From assembly GCA_903927025.1 (NCBI GenBank), contig CAIYLG010000019.1:61795-125794 (forward strand): a DNA stretch of 64,000 nucleotides, read 5' to 3'. Below, one piece after another: positions 20,468-29,155 of this stretch (position 1 is the first letter of the stretch; the number at the start of each line of letters is the position of its first letter). Made by a program: the position numbers and the translations under genes. The notes under the pieces are model-generated. The model did no database searches. It was not told the DNA's origin and was given only the letters and a program-made list of their open reading frames with translations. The DNA is from an uncultured Armatimonadota bacterium (GTDB taxonomy: Bacteria; Armatimonadota; Fimbriimonadia; Fimbriimonadales; Fimbriimonadaceae).

Positions 20468-21316
20468 GTGTCTTCCCCCAAAGTTTGGTTTGTCACCGGC
20501 TGCTCCTCCGGGTTCGGCCGCGGTCTCGTCGAGGAGCTTCTTGCCGCTGGGTATCGCGTGTGTGGAACGCTTCGAAAGCCTGAGGCTCTTGCCGATCTAG
20601 CGGCCAAGTTTCCAGAGACTTTGATCACTCCTTCCGTGGATGTCACCCAGTCGGATCAAATTCGGGCGGCCGTTGACGAGACGATTGCGAAATGGGGACG
20701 AATCGATGTTCTCGCCAATAATGCCGGCTATGGCTTGGGCGGCATGATTGAGGACACCCCTGTCGAGCAGATACGAGACGTGTTTGAGACCAACGTCTTC
20801 GGAGCCCTCACCGTCATTCGAGCCGTTCTGCCCACGATGCGAAACCAAAACTCGGGAGTTATCCTGAACCTCAGCAGCATCGTCGGCCTTGTTTCCTACC
20901 GAGGGGGCGGGTTCTACGCGGCCACCAAGCACGCTTTGGAAGCGATTTCCGAAAGCCTTTCTATTGAGGTTGCCGGCTGGGGAATCAAGGTCATCTCCGT
21001 TGAACCTGGCCCCTTCCGCACCGACTTTGCGGGCAGATCCTTTGTCTGGCCAACGACGCGGATGCCTGAGTACGATGCTCTTTACAAAACCACGTTTGAC
21101 ATCTACGAGAACATGAATGGCAACCAGGCGGGCGATCCTGTGCGTGCGGTGAAGCTGATGATTGAGGCGGCCGAGCACCCTGAACCGCCGCTCCACCTCC
21201 CGATGGGACAGTTTGCCCTTGAAGAAGTTGAGCTGCTTATCGACACTCTAACCAAAGAGAAGGAAGCCTGGCGGGAGAAGATCCTAGCCACCGATTATCC
21301 AGGAGGCACCGAGTGA
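20468..21316 (+). CDS. SDR-family oxidoreductase
   Basis: VTGCSSGFGRGLVEELLAAGY; NNAGYG; YAATKHALEAISESL. Confidence 0.88.
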   Translation: MSSPKVWFVTGCSSGFGRGLVEELLAAGYRVCGTLRKPEALADLAAKFPETLITPSVDVTQSDQIRAAVDETIAKWGRIDVLANNAGYGLGGMIEDTPVEQIRDVFETNVFGALTVIRAVLPTMRNQNSGVILNLSSIVGLVSYRGGGFYAATKHALEAISESLSIEVAGWGIKVISVEPGPFRTDFAGRSFVWPTTRMPEYDALYKTTFDIYENMNGNQAGDPVRAVKLMIEAAEHPEPPLHLPMGQFALEEVELLIDTLTKEKEAWREKILATDYPGGTE

Positions 21317-22068
21317 AATTCATCGCGAGCACCACCGACGCCGCTGGAGTCCGCCCATTTAAAGACTTGTACCGCCAGCAGGCGAACTGCCAGGTCATTC
21401 ACTTCACCAGCATCGACCGCGGATTCACCCAGCCGTACCTGTTGGAAACCGGCGGTCGCTTGGCTGGTTATGGGGCGATGTTCACCAAACACTATGACCC
21501 CCGCGTCATGGAGTTCTATCTGTTCCCAGAGTTCGAGTCTTTCGCGTCGGACGCCTTCAGGGCTCTCCTTGAGACCAGCGGCGCGGTTGAGATAGAGGCT
21601 CAAACGAATATGCCTCTCGCGAACAGGATGTTGGAGGAGTTTTCGGTGGAAATCCAAGAGGAGGCTCGCCTATTTGCGGTAGGCCAAACCACCTCCATTG
21701 AAATTCCAGAGGCAATTTTTCGTAAACGGAAGCCCGAAGACCGCCTCGAAAACCATGGTGAACCGGAAGGAGACTGGGTGTTGGAGTGGGACGGACGAGT
21801 TGTAGCGAACGGCGGATTCCTTACCCACTACAACCCTCCGTATGGCGACATCTACATGGAAACGGCAGAGCCCTACCGTGGACGCGGTTTTGGAAAGTAT
21901 CTCGTGCAAGAACTCAAACGAGTCTGCTATGAGGCTGGCAAGCTTCCTGCGGCACGTTGCAATCCAGACAACGAAGCGTCCCGCCGAACCATTCTCAGCG
22001 CTGGGTTCCAGGAAGTTGGATTTCTGCGATGCGGAAAGGTGAACCCTAAAGCATTGAACGTAAGATAG
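21313..22068 (+). CDS. GNAT-family N-acetyltransferase
   Basis: PYRGRGFGKYLVQELKRVCYEAGKLPAARCNPDNEASRRTILSAGF; 4-nt overlap with the upstream SDR. Confidence 0.8.
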   Translation: MKFIASTTDAAGVRPFKDLYRQQANCQVIHFTSIDRGFTQPYLLETGGRLAGYGAMFTKHYDPRVMEFYLFPEFESFASDAFRALLETSGAVEIEAQTNMPLANRMLEEFSVEIQEEARLFAVGQTTSIEIPEAIFRKRKPEDRLENHGEPEGDWVLEWDGRVVANGGFLTHYNPPYGDIYMETAEPYRGRGFGKYLVQELKRVCYEAGKLPAARCNPDNEASRRTILSAGFQEVGFLRCGKVNPKALNVR

Positions 22069-23101
22069 CCAGGACCCTGTCCTCATGATCGGGTGCGGTC
22101 AAGCCGATGCGAATGAACCGATCTCCGAGGACCTCTCCCATGCCGTCTGGTGTTCGGACAATGAGGCCAGCATTGGAAAGCTCAGACGCCCAGCTGTGCG
22201 CCGTCTTTTCTGGTGGCACGCCAATCAGGATCGCGGGAATCTCTCCAAACCAGACGTCCAACCCCATTGAAGAGACCTGTGCGGCAAGACGCTGAGTCCT
22301 GCAATTGGAATCTCGCCAAACCCTGATATAGGAGGTTTCGTTCTGAACGGCGGCCACCGCCGCCGCCATCGCGGAGGTCCCGACGATCCACGGTGGCGTG
22401 TGGGCGCGAATCCCACAGGCAGTTTCTGGGTGGGCCACCAGGTACGCGGCACGTATCCCGCTGAGCGCATAAGCCTTGGAGAGCGACTTGAGGACAACAA
22501 GCCCCGGTGTCACCGCCGCATCTGCCTCTACCGTGGTCTTTGTTCCGCAATAGTCCACGTAGGCCTCATCGACCCATAGGATCGTTCTCTGATCGAGTTG
22601 AGCCCTAAGCTCAAGCACTTCTCGGCGAGTCAGGCTCCTGCCGGTTGGGTTGTTCGGATTCACCAGAATGAGCATCGAGCATCCAGCGGCCGCGCTCACC
22701 AGAGCATCCAAGTGGAGTTGGAATCCGTCATTTGGGTTCAGCCGGATTGAAACCACATCGCATCGATCCCGACTCAGGACGTGGAGATATTCCGAGTAGC
22801 CGGGATCGACCACCGCAACTGGCCCACTCCCGGCCATACGAGGGAGCACCCGATGAATGATCTCGCTAGATCCAGATCCAAGTGAGAGCGAGTCAAAGGG
22901 CACCTCTCTGGCCGATGAGATTGCACAAAGAAGAGGCTTGCCTTGCACATCCGGACTGATCCGCATGTTGTCGGGGTTCTGCGTAAAAGCCTCCAGCGCC
23001 TCAGCACACGGCGGAAACCAGGCGTCCAGCACATCTGCACAGATCGCTCCCTTTCGGTGAGCGCTGTCGTAACCCAGTCCATGGACCGCGGCCTGAATCA
23101 T
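22046..23101 (-). CDS. PLP-dependent aminotransferase, class I/II (histidinol-phosphate aminotransferase-like)
   Basis: LILVNPNNPTGRSLTR; WVDEAYVDYCG; VLKSLSKAYALSGIRAAYLVA. Confidence 0.85.
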   Translation of the reverse strand: MIQAAVHGLGYDSAHRKGAICADVLDAWFPPCAEALEAFTQNPDNMRISPDVQGKPLLCAISSAREVPFDSLSLGSGSSEIIHRVLPRMAGSGPVAVVDPGYSEYLHVLSRDRCDVVSIRLNPNDGFQLHLDALVSAAAGCSMLILVNPNNPTGRSLTRREVLELRAQLDQRTILWVDEAYVDYCGTKTTVEADAAVTPGLVVLKSLSKAYALSGIRAAYLVAHPETACGIRAHTPPWIVGTSAMAAAVAAVQNETSYIRVWRDSNCRTQRLAAQVSSMGLDVWFGEIPAILIGVPPEKTAHSWASELSNAGLIVRTPDGMGEVLGDRFIRIGLTAPDHEDRVLAILRSML

Positions 23102-23186
23102 GTTGCCATGTTACAACTGTGAGCATTTTCCCGGAGACTGAGTTTCGTAGGACTAGAAGCTCGAAAATTCGGAGCTGCGGGCTCTC

Positions 23187-23624
23187 TTATCGGGAGTTAG
23201 CCACGAGGAATTGATCGAAGACGTAATGATCGTCTCCATCCATCACAAGCGTCTCTTCATAAATCTTGCCTCTCCGCTTCACCGTGAGATACACCAACGC
23301 TGGCGTTGGGCCTATTTCTTGGGCAACCGAATCGACATGGAATGCTTCCACTTTGCCGAGCCGCGCTGCCTGATCCGCCATCTGAACTCGGACTCTCTCA
23401 CTCAGACATGCTGTCACTGTGAGTGGCGAGCCAACCTCCTGCGCGTACACATCTGACGCAAGCTGCTTTGCAAACCTCGCCGCCGTGTCATTCCCTCCGC
23501 ACGTGAGTCCAACAAGGAATCCGATTCCAACAAGCAATCCAATTTTCGCAGCCATCTTCAGCCACCCAGCTACCGATATAGGTTTGGGATCGAAGTTGTC
23601 CGGTGGAACAGACCCTTGAATCAC
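23187..23624 (-). CDS. Hypothetical single-TM protein
   Basis: GTG start at 23624 overlaps the TGA stop of the upstream CDS; TM segment IGLLVGIGFLVGLTCGG. Confidence 0.5.
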   Translation of the reverse strand: MIQGSVPPDNFDPKPISVAGWLKMAAKIGLLVGIGFLVGLTCGGNDTAARFAKQLASDVYAQEVGSPLTVTACLSERVRVQMADQAARLGKVEAFHVDSVAQEIGPTPALVYLTVKRRGKIYEETLVMDGDDHYVFDQFLVANSR

Positions 23625-24397
23625 TTCGCATCCACCCTTTGCTTTAGCCAACTGCAAAACTGAGCGACCCTTTTCAACTCGGGAAGACTCATGTGCGTGG
23701 TGGAGAGAACCAGCCATTCATCTTTCAGTCGAACGCAATATCCGGTCGTCTTTCGGGCTGGATTAAACTCGAAGCCGGACGTGATGAGTTTCGCCGAGAA
23801 CCCTGAATAGCCAAGCGATTTCTCCATCTGCGCACGTTTGCTCAGTCGGAACTGCTTTACGGCGATTCCGTTGCCAAACGCTGAGCTGCAAAGCCAATTC
23901 GGGGCAAGTTCTAACGTACAACCCAGTTTTTCATCGAGCCAAAACCAGTCAGAAGGAAGTGAAATGACTTTCCCGCTAAGAAGCTTCAGCTCAGAATTGT
24001 CGACGCGATACAGGATGTTGCGGTTGGATATTTTTGCGAGAGAGGCGACAGCTTGATCCGGAAATGTTTCCAAACTCTTCCGCCAATCACTCTGCTTGAA
24101 CTCGCCAGTAGCCCAAGTACGACCGACAAATCCGCAAAGGAGTGTTGAATTGGTAGACGTAGTGCGGAGACAGACGTTGCTATCGATATCGCTCAACAGC
24201 ACCGCTTTGGGAAAGATCGAACAGTATCGACCCAGTCTGCGCAACATGTCTCGCTTGAGGAGCCTTGGAGGTTGCTTTGACACGGCAACTTGGTCTCCAA
24301 ATGAGTTCTGCCAGATGCCCAAGTCGGTCAACTTCCAACCCGAACAGACCGAAAGGGCACACAAAAGGGACGCTACCATCTCACCATTGCCTTCCAT
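23621..24397 (-). CDS. Hypothetical protein
   Basis: Long ORF, 4-nt coupled to the downstream ORF; signal-like N-terminus. Confidence 0.5.
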   Translation of the reverse strand: MEGNGEMVASLLCALSVCSGWKLTDLGIWQNSFGDQVAVSKQPPRLLKRDMLRRLGRYCSIFPKAVLLSDIDSNVCLRTTSTNSTLLCGFVGRTWATGEFKQSDWRKSLETFPDQAVASLAKISNRNILYRVDNSELKLLSGKVISLPSDWFWLDEKLGCTLELAPNWLCSSAFGNGIAVKQFRLSKRAQMEKSLGYSGFSAKLITSGFEFNPARKTTGYCVRLKDEWLVLSTTHMSLPELKRVAQFCSWLKQRVDAK

Positions 24398-24605
24398 ATG
24401 CTTATTCGCCGCATGGATGCCACTTGGACCATGTTACGACAGACAACACTTCGGGTTGCCATTAGTTGGTGCCGAGAATTCTTCAGAAGCCGTGGTCACC
24501 TCCCCGGCTCTTTTTGTTCGGGTGCAAGGCACGGAACGTGGCGTCGAGTGATCCCAAGCCCAAAGGGGTTGTCTACCCTGCTATTGTCAGAGTCCTTGTT
24601 AACTC

Positions 24606-25409
24606 TCACCATCCGCCCCCATGTGGCTCGTACCAAGTGAGCTCGTACTTGGACTTCCAATCCATTTTCGCCAATACTCCAACTCTCACAAAAGACGCCT
24701 GACCGCGGGTGCGAAACCAGGCGAGGATTTCCTGACCGCTCAACTCTGGCAACTTCTCATCGATGATGACAATGTCCACTCTGGACTTGGGATTCCCGTC
24801 GATCTTCTCCAGTACCGAAATGGCTCCCGAAGTGTCTCTCGCCGTTGTCACTTGATGCCCCTCACGCGTATGGATCACCTCTAGCAGGCGGCAAACGTGT
24901 CGCTCCGTTGCACAAATCAAAATGCGCCTCGGCGACTTGCCGACATCGGCGCGAACCAGGAGTTTGTAGTCCTTCGGGTCCTCTGCTTGATCTCCAAAAC
25001 CCTGATCCTGGCTGAGGATAGACCCTGCGGCCCTAGGGAACATCGACCCGATGAACAGGATCGCGAAGCTGGTAAGCCATAGGTCGATCGTGATCCGAAT
25101 ATCCGGTTGCTGGCCCGGAATCATCTCTAAAAACTGAAGTACGAATATCGCCAGTCCTATCTGTGAGAGCGCTACCGCCTCAACCAAAAAAACAAAGAGC
25201 CTCGATACTCGGGGCAGGAAGCTCATCACTGCGGAAGTGACAAACAGCACGTCCAGAAAAGCGATGAACCAACCGATTGGAAACTTCATCTGGGACCGGA
25301 CGGCAGACAGCCCCTCAATAAGGCCCTCAAATCGAAAGATCTGGAAAAGGAGAATCAGATGCGCGCAAAGGAAAACGCCAATTGCTGCAGCTAATATCCC
25401 CCTCTTCAT
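24606..25409 (-). CDS. Multi-pass membrane protein with C-terminal response-regulator-like domain
   Basis: About four hydrophobic segments, then RRILICATERHVCRLLEVIHTREGHQVTTARDTSGAISVL...VDIVIIDEKLPELSGQEIL. Confidence 0.6.
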   Translation of the reverse strand: MKRGILAAAIGVFLCAHLILLFQIFRFEGLIEGLSAVRSQMKFPIGWFIAFLDVLFVTSAVMSFLPRVSRLFVFLVEAVALSQIGLAIFVLQFLEMIPGQQPDIRITIDLWLTSFAILFIGSMFPRAAGSILSQDQGFGDQAEDPKDYKLLVRADVGKSPRRILICATERHVCRLLEVIHTREGHQVTTARDTSGAISVLEKIDGNPKSRVDIVIIDEKLPELSGQEILAWFRTRGQASFVRVGVLAKMDWKSKYELTWYEPHGGGW

Positions 25410-25418
25410 TTGTTCTCT

Positions 25419-25598
25419 CTAAACGTTTTGAAACGGGATGGGAAGGAAGATCGATAGGAATACGAACATCAAGAACGAGAGAATAATCTCCCTGAATGTA
25501 GCCTTGTACTTCGATTTAACGCGGACAGCGATGGACAGCAGATACAGAGTCACTGCCACGGCCAACGCGAAGTCAGTAGGACGGTCGAACTTAACCAT
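25419..25598 (-). CDS. Small membrane protein (59 aa)
   Basis: MVKFDRPTDFALAVAVTLYLLSIAVRVKSKYKATFREIILSFLMFVFLSIFLPIPFQNV, two TM segments, stops 9 nt before the next start; absent from the track. Confidence 0.45.
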   Translation of the reverse strand: MVKFDRPTDFALAVAVTLYLLSIAVRVKSKYKATFREIILSFLMFVFLSIFLPIPFQNV

Positions 25599-25700
25599 GC
25601 TGATCTCTGCTCAGTCTTAATCTTAACCCGACTCAACAGTTTTAACCAAAAATCCATTCAATGACATTTAGCAACTGGTGCCCTTGATTCGCCAGCCCCT

Positions 25701-26096
25701 TCAATCGTCTTCGAAATACCGACTCAAAACCTGCATCCCTAAGCCGATGGTTGCTTCAGGCCCCCCCACTAGAACCATCCCAAACCCAATGGTCTCGACC
25801 ACGGTGTCCGTGAATTTCCCAATATGGAGAAAGAAAAGGCTGACCAAGGCGAGCGGCCAACTCGAGGCAAGGCTGATAAGCCCACTCCCAACCCACCCCA
25901 CGATGAGCCAGCCGTTCTCTCGACGTGCAGCACCATAGGTGACGATGACAAACATCGGAACTCCGACAGCCAAAGCTTCTGAGCCAGGGAAGCTGAATAC
26001 CCCGCTCAAGATAAGTCCTGTGTGGAGAATAGCTAGCCCAGCGAGCCAGGCAAGTCGCGTTATGGACATTTCATCAGTCTCGTCAGCGATCCTCAC
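25701..26096 (-). CDS. Hypothetical membrane protein
   Basis: 131 aa, several hydrophobic segments; overlaps the upstream ORF by 14 nt. Confidence 0.5.
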   Translation of the reverse strand: MRIADETDEMSITRLAWLAGLAILHTGLILSGVFSFPGSEALAVGVPMFVIVTYGAARRENGWLIVGWVGSGLISLASSWPLALVSLFFLHIGKFTDTVVETIGFGMVLVGGPEATIGLGMQVLSRYFEDD

Positions 26097-26415
26097 CCAA
26101 AGCGCGAGCCTGGAAGAACTCGTGGCTCAGTGAGTCCAATCCAACGAGCAAGACGGCGCCGCACGATCCGATCCACACCCCGAAGAGGACAAAGATCACG
26201 AAGGAACTTGAGCGTCCCCTCGGAGTTCGGCATTTCTGAGCCAACCGAAACCGTGTGTTCAGAAAGATCAATATCGCCAAACTGAGGATAGCAATCGCAC
26301 CCTTAACGCTCTCGTTGGGATGCCACATAGACAGAGCCCATCGAACGCCGAAGTAACTTCCGAGCGCAAGAAGGATCGACACCACCCAGCCGATTGGGTT
26401 CCAAATTAATCTCAC
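26083..26415 (-). CDS. Hypothetical membrane protein
   Basis: 110 aa, about three TM segments. Confidence 0.45.
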   Translation of the reverse strand: MRLIWNPIGWVVSILLALGSYFGVRWALSMWHPNESVKGAIAILSLAILIFLNTRFRLAQKCRTPRGRSSSFVIFVLFGVWIGSCGAVLLVGLDSLSHEFFQARALGEDR

Positions 26416-26479
26416 ATCAGCGCTAGAGTATCAGACTAGCGACTATTGGGCCAGATAGAGCGGTGGCATGGGGCCAATG

Positions 26480-26536
26480 GGCGCGCGGTCATTTAGACCG
26501 CTTTTCAAAATGGGTTTCAACCCTGTTGTTGTAGGT
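26480..26536 (+). repeat. 57-bp intergenic double-hairpin repeat, copy 2
   Basis: ggcgcgcggtcatttagaccgc...tgggtttcaaccctgttgttgtaggt; ungapped match to 3681..3737. Confidence 0.8.
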
Positions 26537-26551
26537 CTCCACAGGTTCAAG

Positions 26552-26581
26552 CACGCTGTGCCGACTTGTCAGCACAGCGTG
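26552..26581. repeat. Inverted repeat, 10-bp perfect arms
   Basis: CACGCTGTGC-cgacttgtca-GCACAGCGTG between copy 2 of the 57-bp repeat and the pseudopilin 3' end. Confidence 0.6.
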
Positions 26582-26611
26582 GCGGAGGGCTGAGGCCATG
26601 AGGCTAGGGTG

Positions 26612-27199
26612 TTACGGCTTGGAGAAGAACTGCTTCACGGACCCATCGGCCATGAGCTGGTTGCTCACACCCCTCTTCAAGCCTGTGTGCCTTGGGGGCA
26701 TGGGCAGGTCCGGCGCACTTGAGTGGGCGTTTCGCTCAAGGTGAGCAGAGTCGGTAACCATCCATACAAATGCGTTGGCGCCAGACTGCTTTTTGCCACT
26801 CAGCGCATCATTGAAAGCGTAGCCGGACGAATCGACATTCTTCAGGCGCACGACCGGACACTGCAGGATGCGAGGAGATCGAAGATGGCCCTGGATTTCG
26901 TCCATCCACTTCGAGGCCAACGGCAACTTGCCGTCATTCTCGGTGGCGTACATGGACATGGCGGAACCGATACGCTGGAGGTTGTTCAGACAGCTCGTCT
27001 CACGACGCATCGTTAGCATCTGCCCGCGGTACTTGAGAAACACGGGGCCAATGAGGCCCCCAAAAATGAGGACAACCAAACATCCACCGCCTCCCAAGAT
27101 CATCAGGATAGTGGTCAGAGTGAGCTTTTGCTTTTCCTGCTTAAAGGAGCTCGACGGCCCCTCCATCGGTGGCGTCATCCGTGGAGGGGTGTCGGACAT
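26612..27199 (-). CDS. Pseudopilin-like (DUF1559/H-X9-DG-like) protein
   Basis: N-terminal TM, CLNNLQRIGSAMSMYATENDGKLP, C-terminal NQLMADGSVKQF. Confidence 0.6.
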   Translation of the reverse strand: MSDTPPRMTPPMEGPSSSFKQEKQKLTLTTILMILGGGGCLVVLIFGGLIGPVFLKYRGQMLTMRRETSCLNNLQRIGSAMSMYATENDGKLPLASKWMDEIQGHLRSPRILQCPVVRLKNVDSSGYAFNDALSGKKQSGANAFVWMVTDSAHLERNAHSSAPDLPMPPRHTGLKRGVSNQLMADGSVKQFFSKP

Positions 27200-27200
27200 T

Positions 27201-27863
27201 TCAGCCCTTTTCGCCCAGGCGTGACTTCACTGCCTTCATGGCGGCTTCGGTTCGGCTGTTCACCTGAAGGGCTTTCAGGATGTTGCTGACATGGTTCTTC
27301 ACCGTCTTTTCGGCGATGCAGAGTCGGGAGGCGATCTCTTTGTTTCGAAGCCCCATGGCGACGAGGTCAAGGATCTCTTGCTCGCGATCGCTGAGAACAA
27401 ACATCTCGCTATCGTCGATTTCATCCTCTTCCTTCACTCGGCGGAAATCTTCAAGGACCTTGGTGGCGATACGAGGAGTGATCTTGGCCTCGCCTTTGTC
27501 GGCAAGTCGGATGCTTTCGATCACGTCCTGAGGAGTCGAGGTCTTCAGAAGGTAGCCAAGGGCACCGGCGCGGAAAGCCTCATATACCGTGTCGTCGTCC
27601 TCTTTGACCGTGAGAATCACGATCTTGACCGCTTTCTCCTTCTTCAAGAGCTTGCGAGTGAGCTCTATTCCGCTCACGCGAGGCATGTTGATGTCGGTCA
27701 GCAAAACGTCAGGTGGATCGGAGAGGCAGGCGTCCAAACCCTCTTGACCATCCTTACAAACGGCAATCACTTCACAATCGGCCATCAACGAGAGGGTCTT
27801 CTCGAGCGCTTTGCGGTACGAGGCCTCGTCGTCTACTACGACAACGCGGATCTTCTTAGGCAT
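27201..27863 (-). CDS. NarL/FixJ-family response regulator
   Basis: IRVVVVDDEASYRKAL, DVLLTDINMPRVSG, LSDREQEILDLVAMGLRNKEIASRLCIAEKTVKNHVSNIL (LuxR HTH); start trimmed to 27863. Confidence 0.93.
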   Translation of the reverse strand: MPKKIRVVVVDDEASYRKALEKTLSLMADCEVIAVCKDGQEGLDACLSDPPDVLLTDINMPRVSGIELTRKLLKKEKAVKIVILTVKEDDDTVYEAFRAGALGYLLKTSTPQDVIESIRLADKGEAKITPRIATKVLEDFRRVKEEDEIDDSEMFVLSDREQEILDLVAMGLRNKEIASRLCIAEKTVKNHVSNILKALQVNSRTEAAMKAVKSRLGEKG

Positions 27864-28101
27864 GGGGGCGAGTATATCAGGGTTCATATCGTAGCCATCG
27901 GCTTTGGGTCCATCAGCAAGACTTTGGACATACAAACCGGCTTTTGTGTTCTTGTGGCTAGACCGTTTGCCCTACGCTTCACTCTTGGTTCCGTACGGCA
28001 CCTTTGCCGCTTATGATGTAACGACGAACCGGCGCAAGTGTTCGGTGGATGATTGTTGAAGTCAAAGAATTCCCATTCAAGAGGGGTACGCTCACACCGC
28101 G

Positions 28102-29094
28102 ATGGCGATTCTTGAAGTTCGTGATCTAGAAGTTTCGTTTGGCGCGATCAAGATCCTCAACGGCGTTTCTTTTGACCTCGAGCAGGGAGAAACCCTTGGT
28201 GTCGTTGGTGAGTCGGGTTGTGGCAAGTCGATGACCGGCTTCGCGATCATGGGCATGCTCCAGCCGCCCGGACGCATCTCAAAGGGATCGATTAAGCTTG
28301 GCGACCGGGAACTCGTAGGTCTGAAGGAAAAAGAACTCCGAAACATACGTGGCGACAAGATCGCCCTGGTGATGCAGGATCCCTTCACCAGCCTCAACCC
28401 AATGATGCGAATTGGCGACCAGATTGGAGAAGCGTTCCTGCTCCACCAAGGCATGCGCCGGAGAGAAGCCTTCGATAAAGCTATCGAGATGTTGGAGAAG
28501 GTTGGCGTTCCCGATCCCAAAGGTGCCGCCCACAAGTATCCGCACCAAATGAGCGGCGGCCAGCGGCAGCGCGTGGTGATTGCGATTGCGTTCGCTTGTA
28601 AGCCCGACGTGCTTATCGCCGACGAGCCCACCACCGCTCTCGACGTCACCACCCAAGCCCAAATTTTGCGGCTGATCCGAGATATGCAGGAGACCAACGG
28701 CACCGCCGTGATGCTGATCTCGCACGACGTGGGTGCCATCGCAAGTATCTCCGAGCGGATCGCCGTTTTCTATGGCGGGCAAATCGTAGAGTACGGACCT
28801 GCTGAGAAGGTGTTGCGCCATCCCGCAATGCCATACACCCGAGCCCTTCTCAACGCCCTGCCCCATGCAGGAATGACGCGCCTGGAGGCGATTGGCGGAT
28901 ACCCGCCCGATTTCAGCAACATGCCGCAGGGCTGTGCCTTTTCCCCGCGTTGCCCCCTGAAGATCGACAAGTGTCTGCAGGCTCCGAGGCTCTCACCGGT
29001 TGAAACCGGGCATGATGCAGCGTGCTGGCGATCGGCCGAAGTAGCCGCGATGCGGGAAGGTCGCCTGCTGTCCGAAGAACAAGCCAGCAGCTAG
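28102..29094 (+). CDS. ABC transporter ATP-binding protein, oligopeptide/dipeptide type (OppD/DppD-like)
   Basis: Walker A GESGCGKS, signature MSGGQRQRVVIAIAFACKPDVLIADEPTTALDVTTQAQIL, C-terminal Cys-rich GCAFSPRCPLKIDKC. Confidence 0.93.
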   Translation: MAILEVRDLEVSFGAIKILNGVSFDLEQGETLGVVGESGCGKSMTGFAIMGMLQPPGRISKGSIKLGDRELVGLKEKELRNIRGDKIALVMQDPFTSLNPMMRIGDQIGEAFLLHQGMRRREAFDKAIEMLEKVGVPDPKGAAHKYPHQMSGGQRQRVVIAIAFACKPDVLIADEPTTALDVTTQAQILRLIRDMQETNGTAVMLISHDVGAIASISERIAVFYGGQIVEYGPAEKVLRHPAMPYTRALLNALPHAGMTRLEAIGGYPPDFSNMPQGCAFSPRCPLKIDKCLQAPRLSPVETGHDAACWRSAEVAAMREGRLLSEEQASS

Positions 29095-29155
29095 ACGGTT
29101 AAAACACTCCCCGCAGCCACGCGAGGAGCCTGGCATGGCTAGTAGACTCAGGCCA

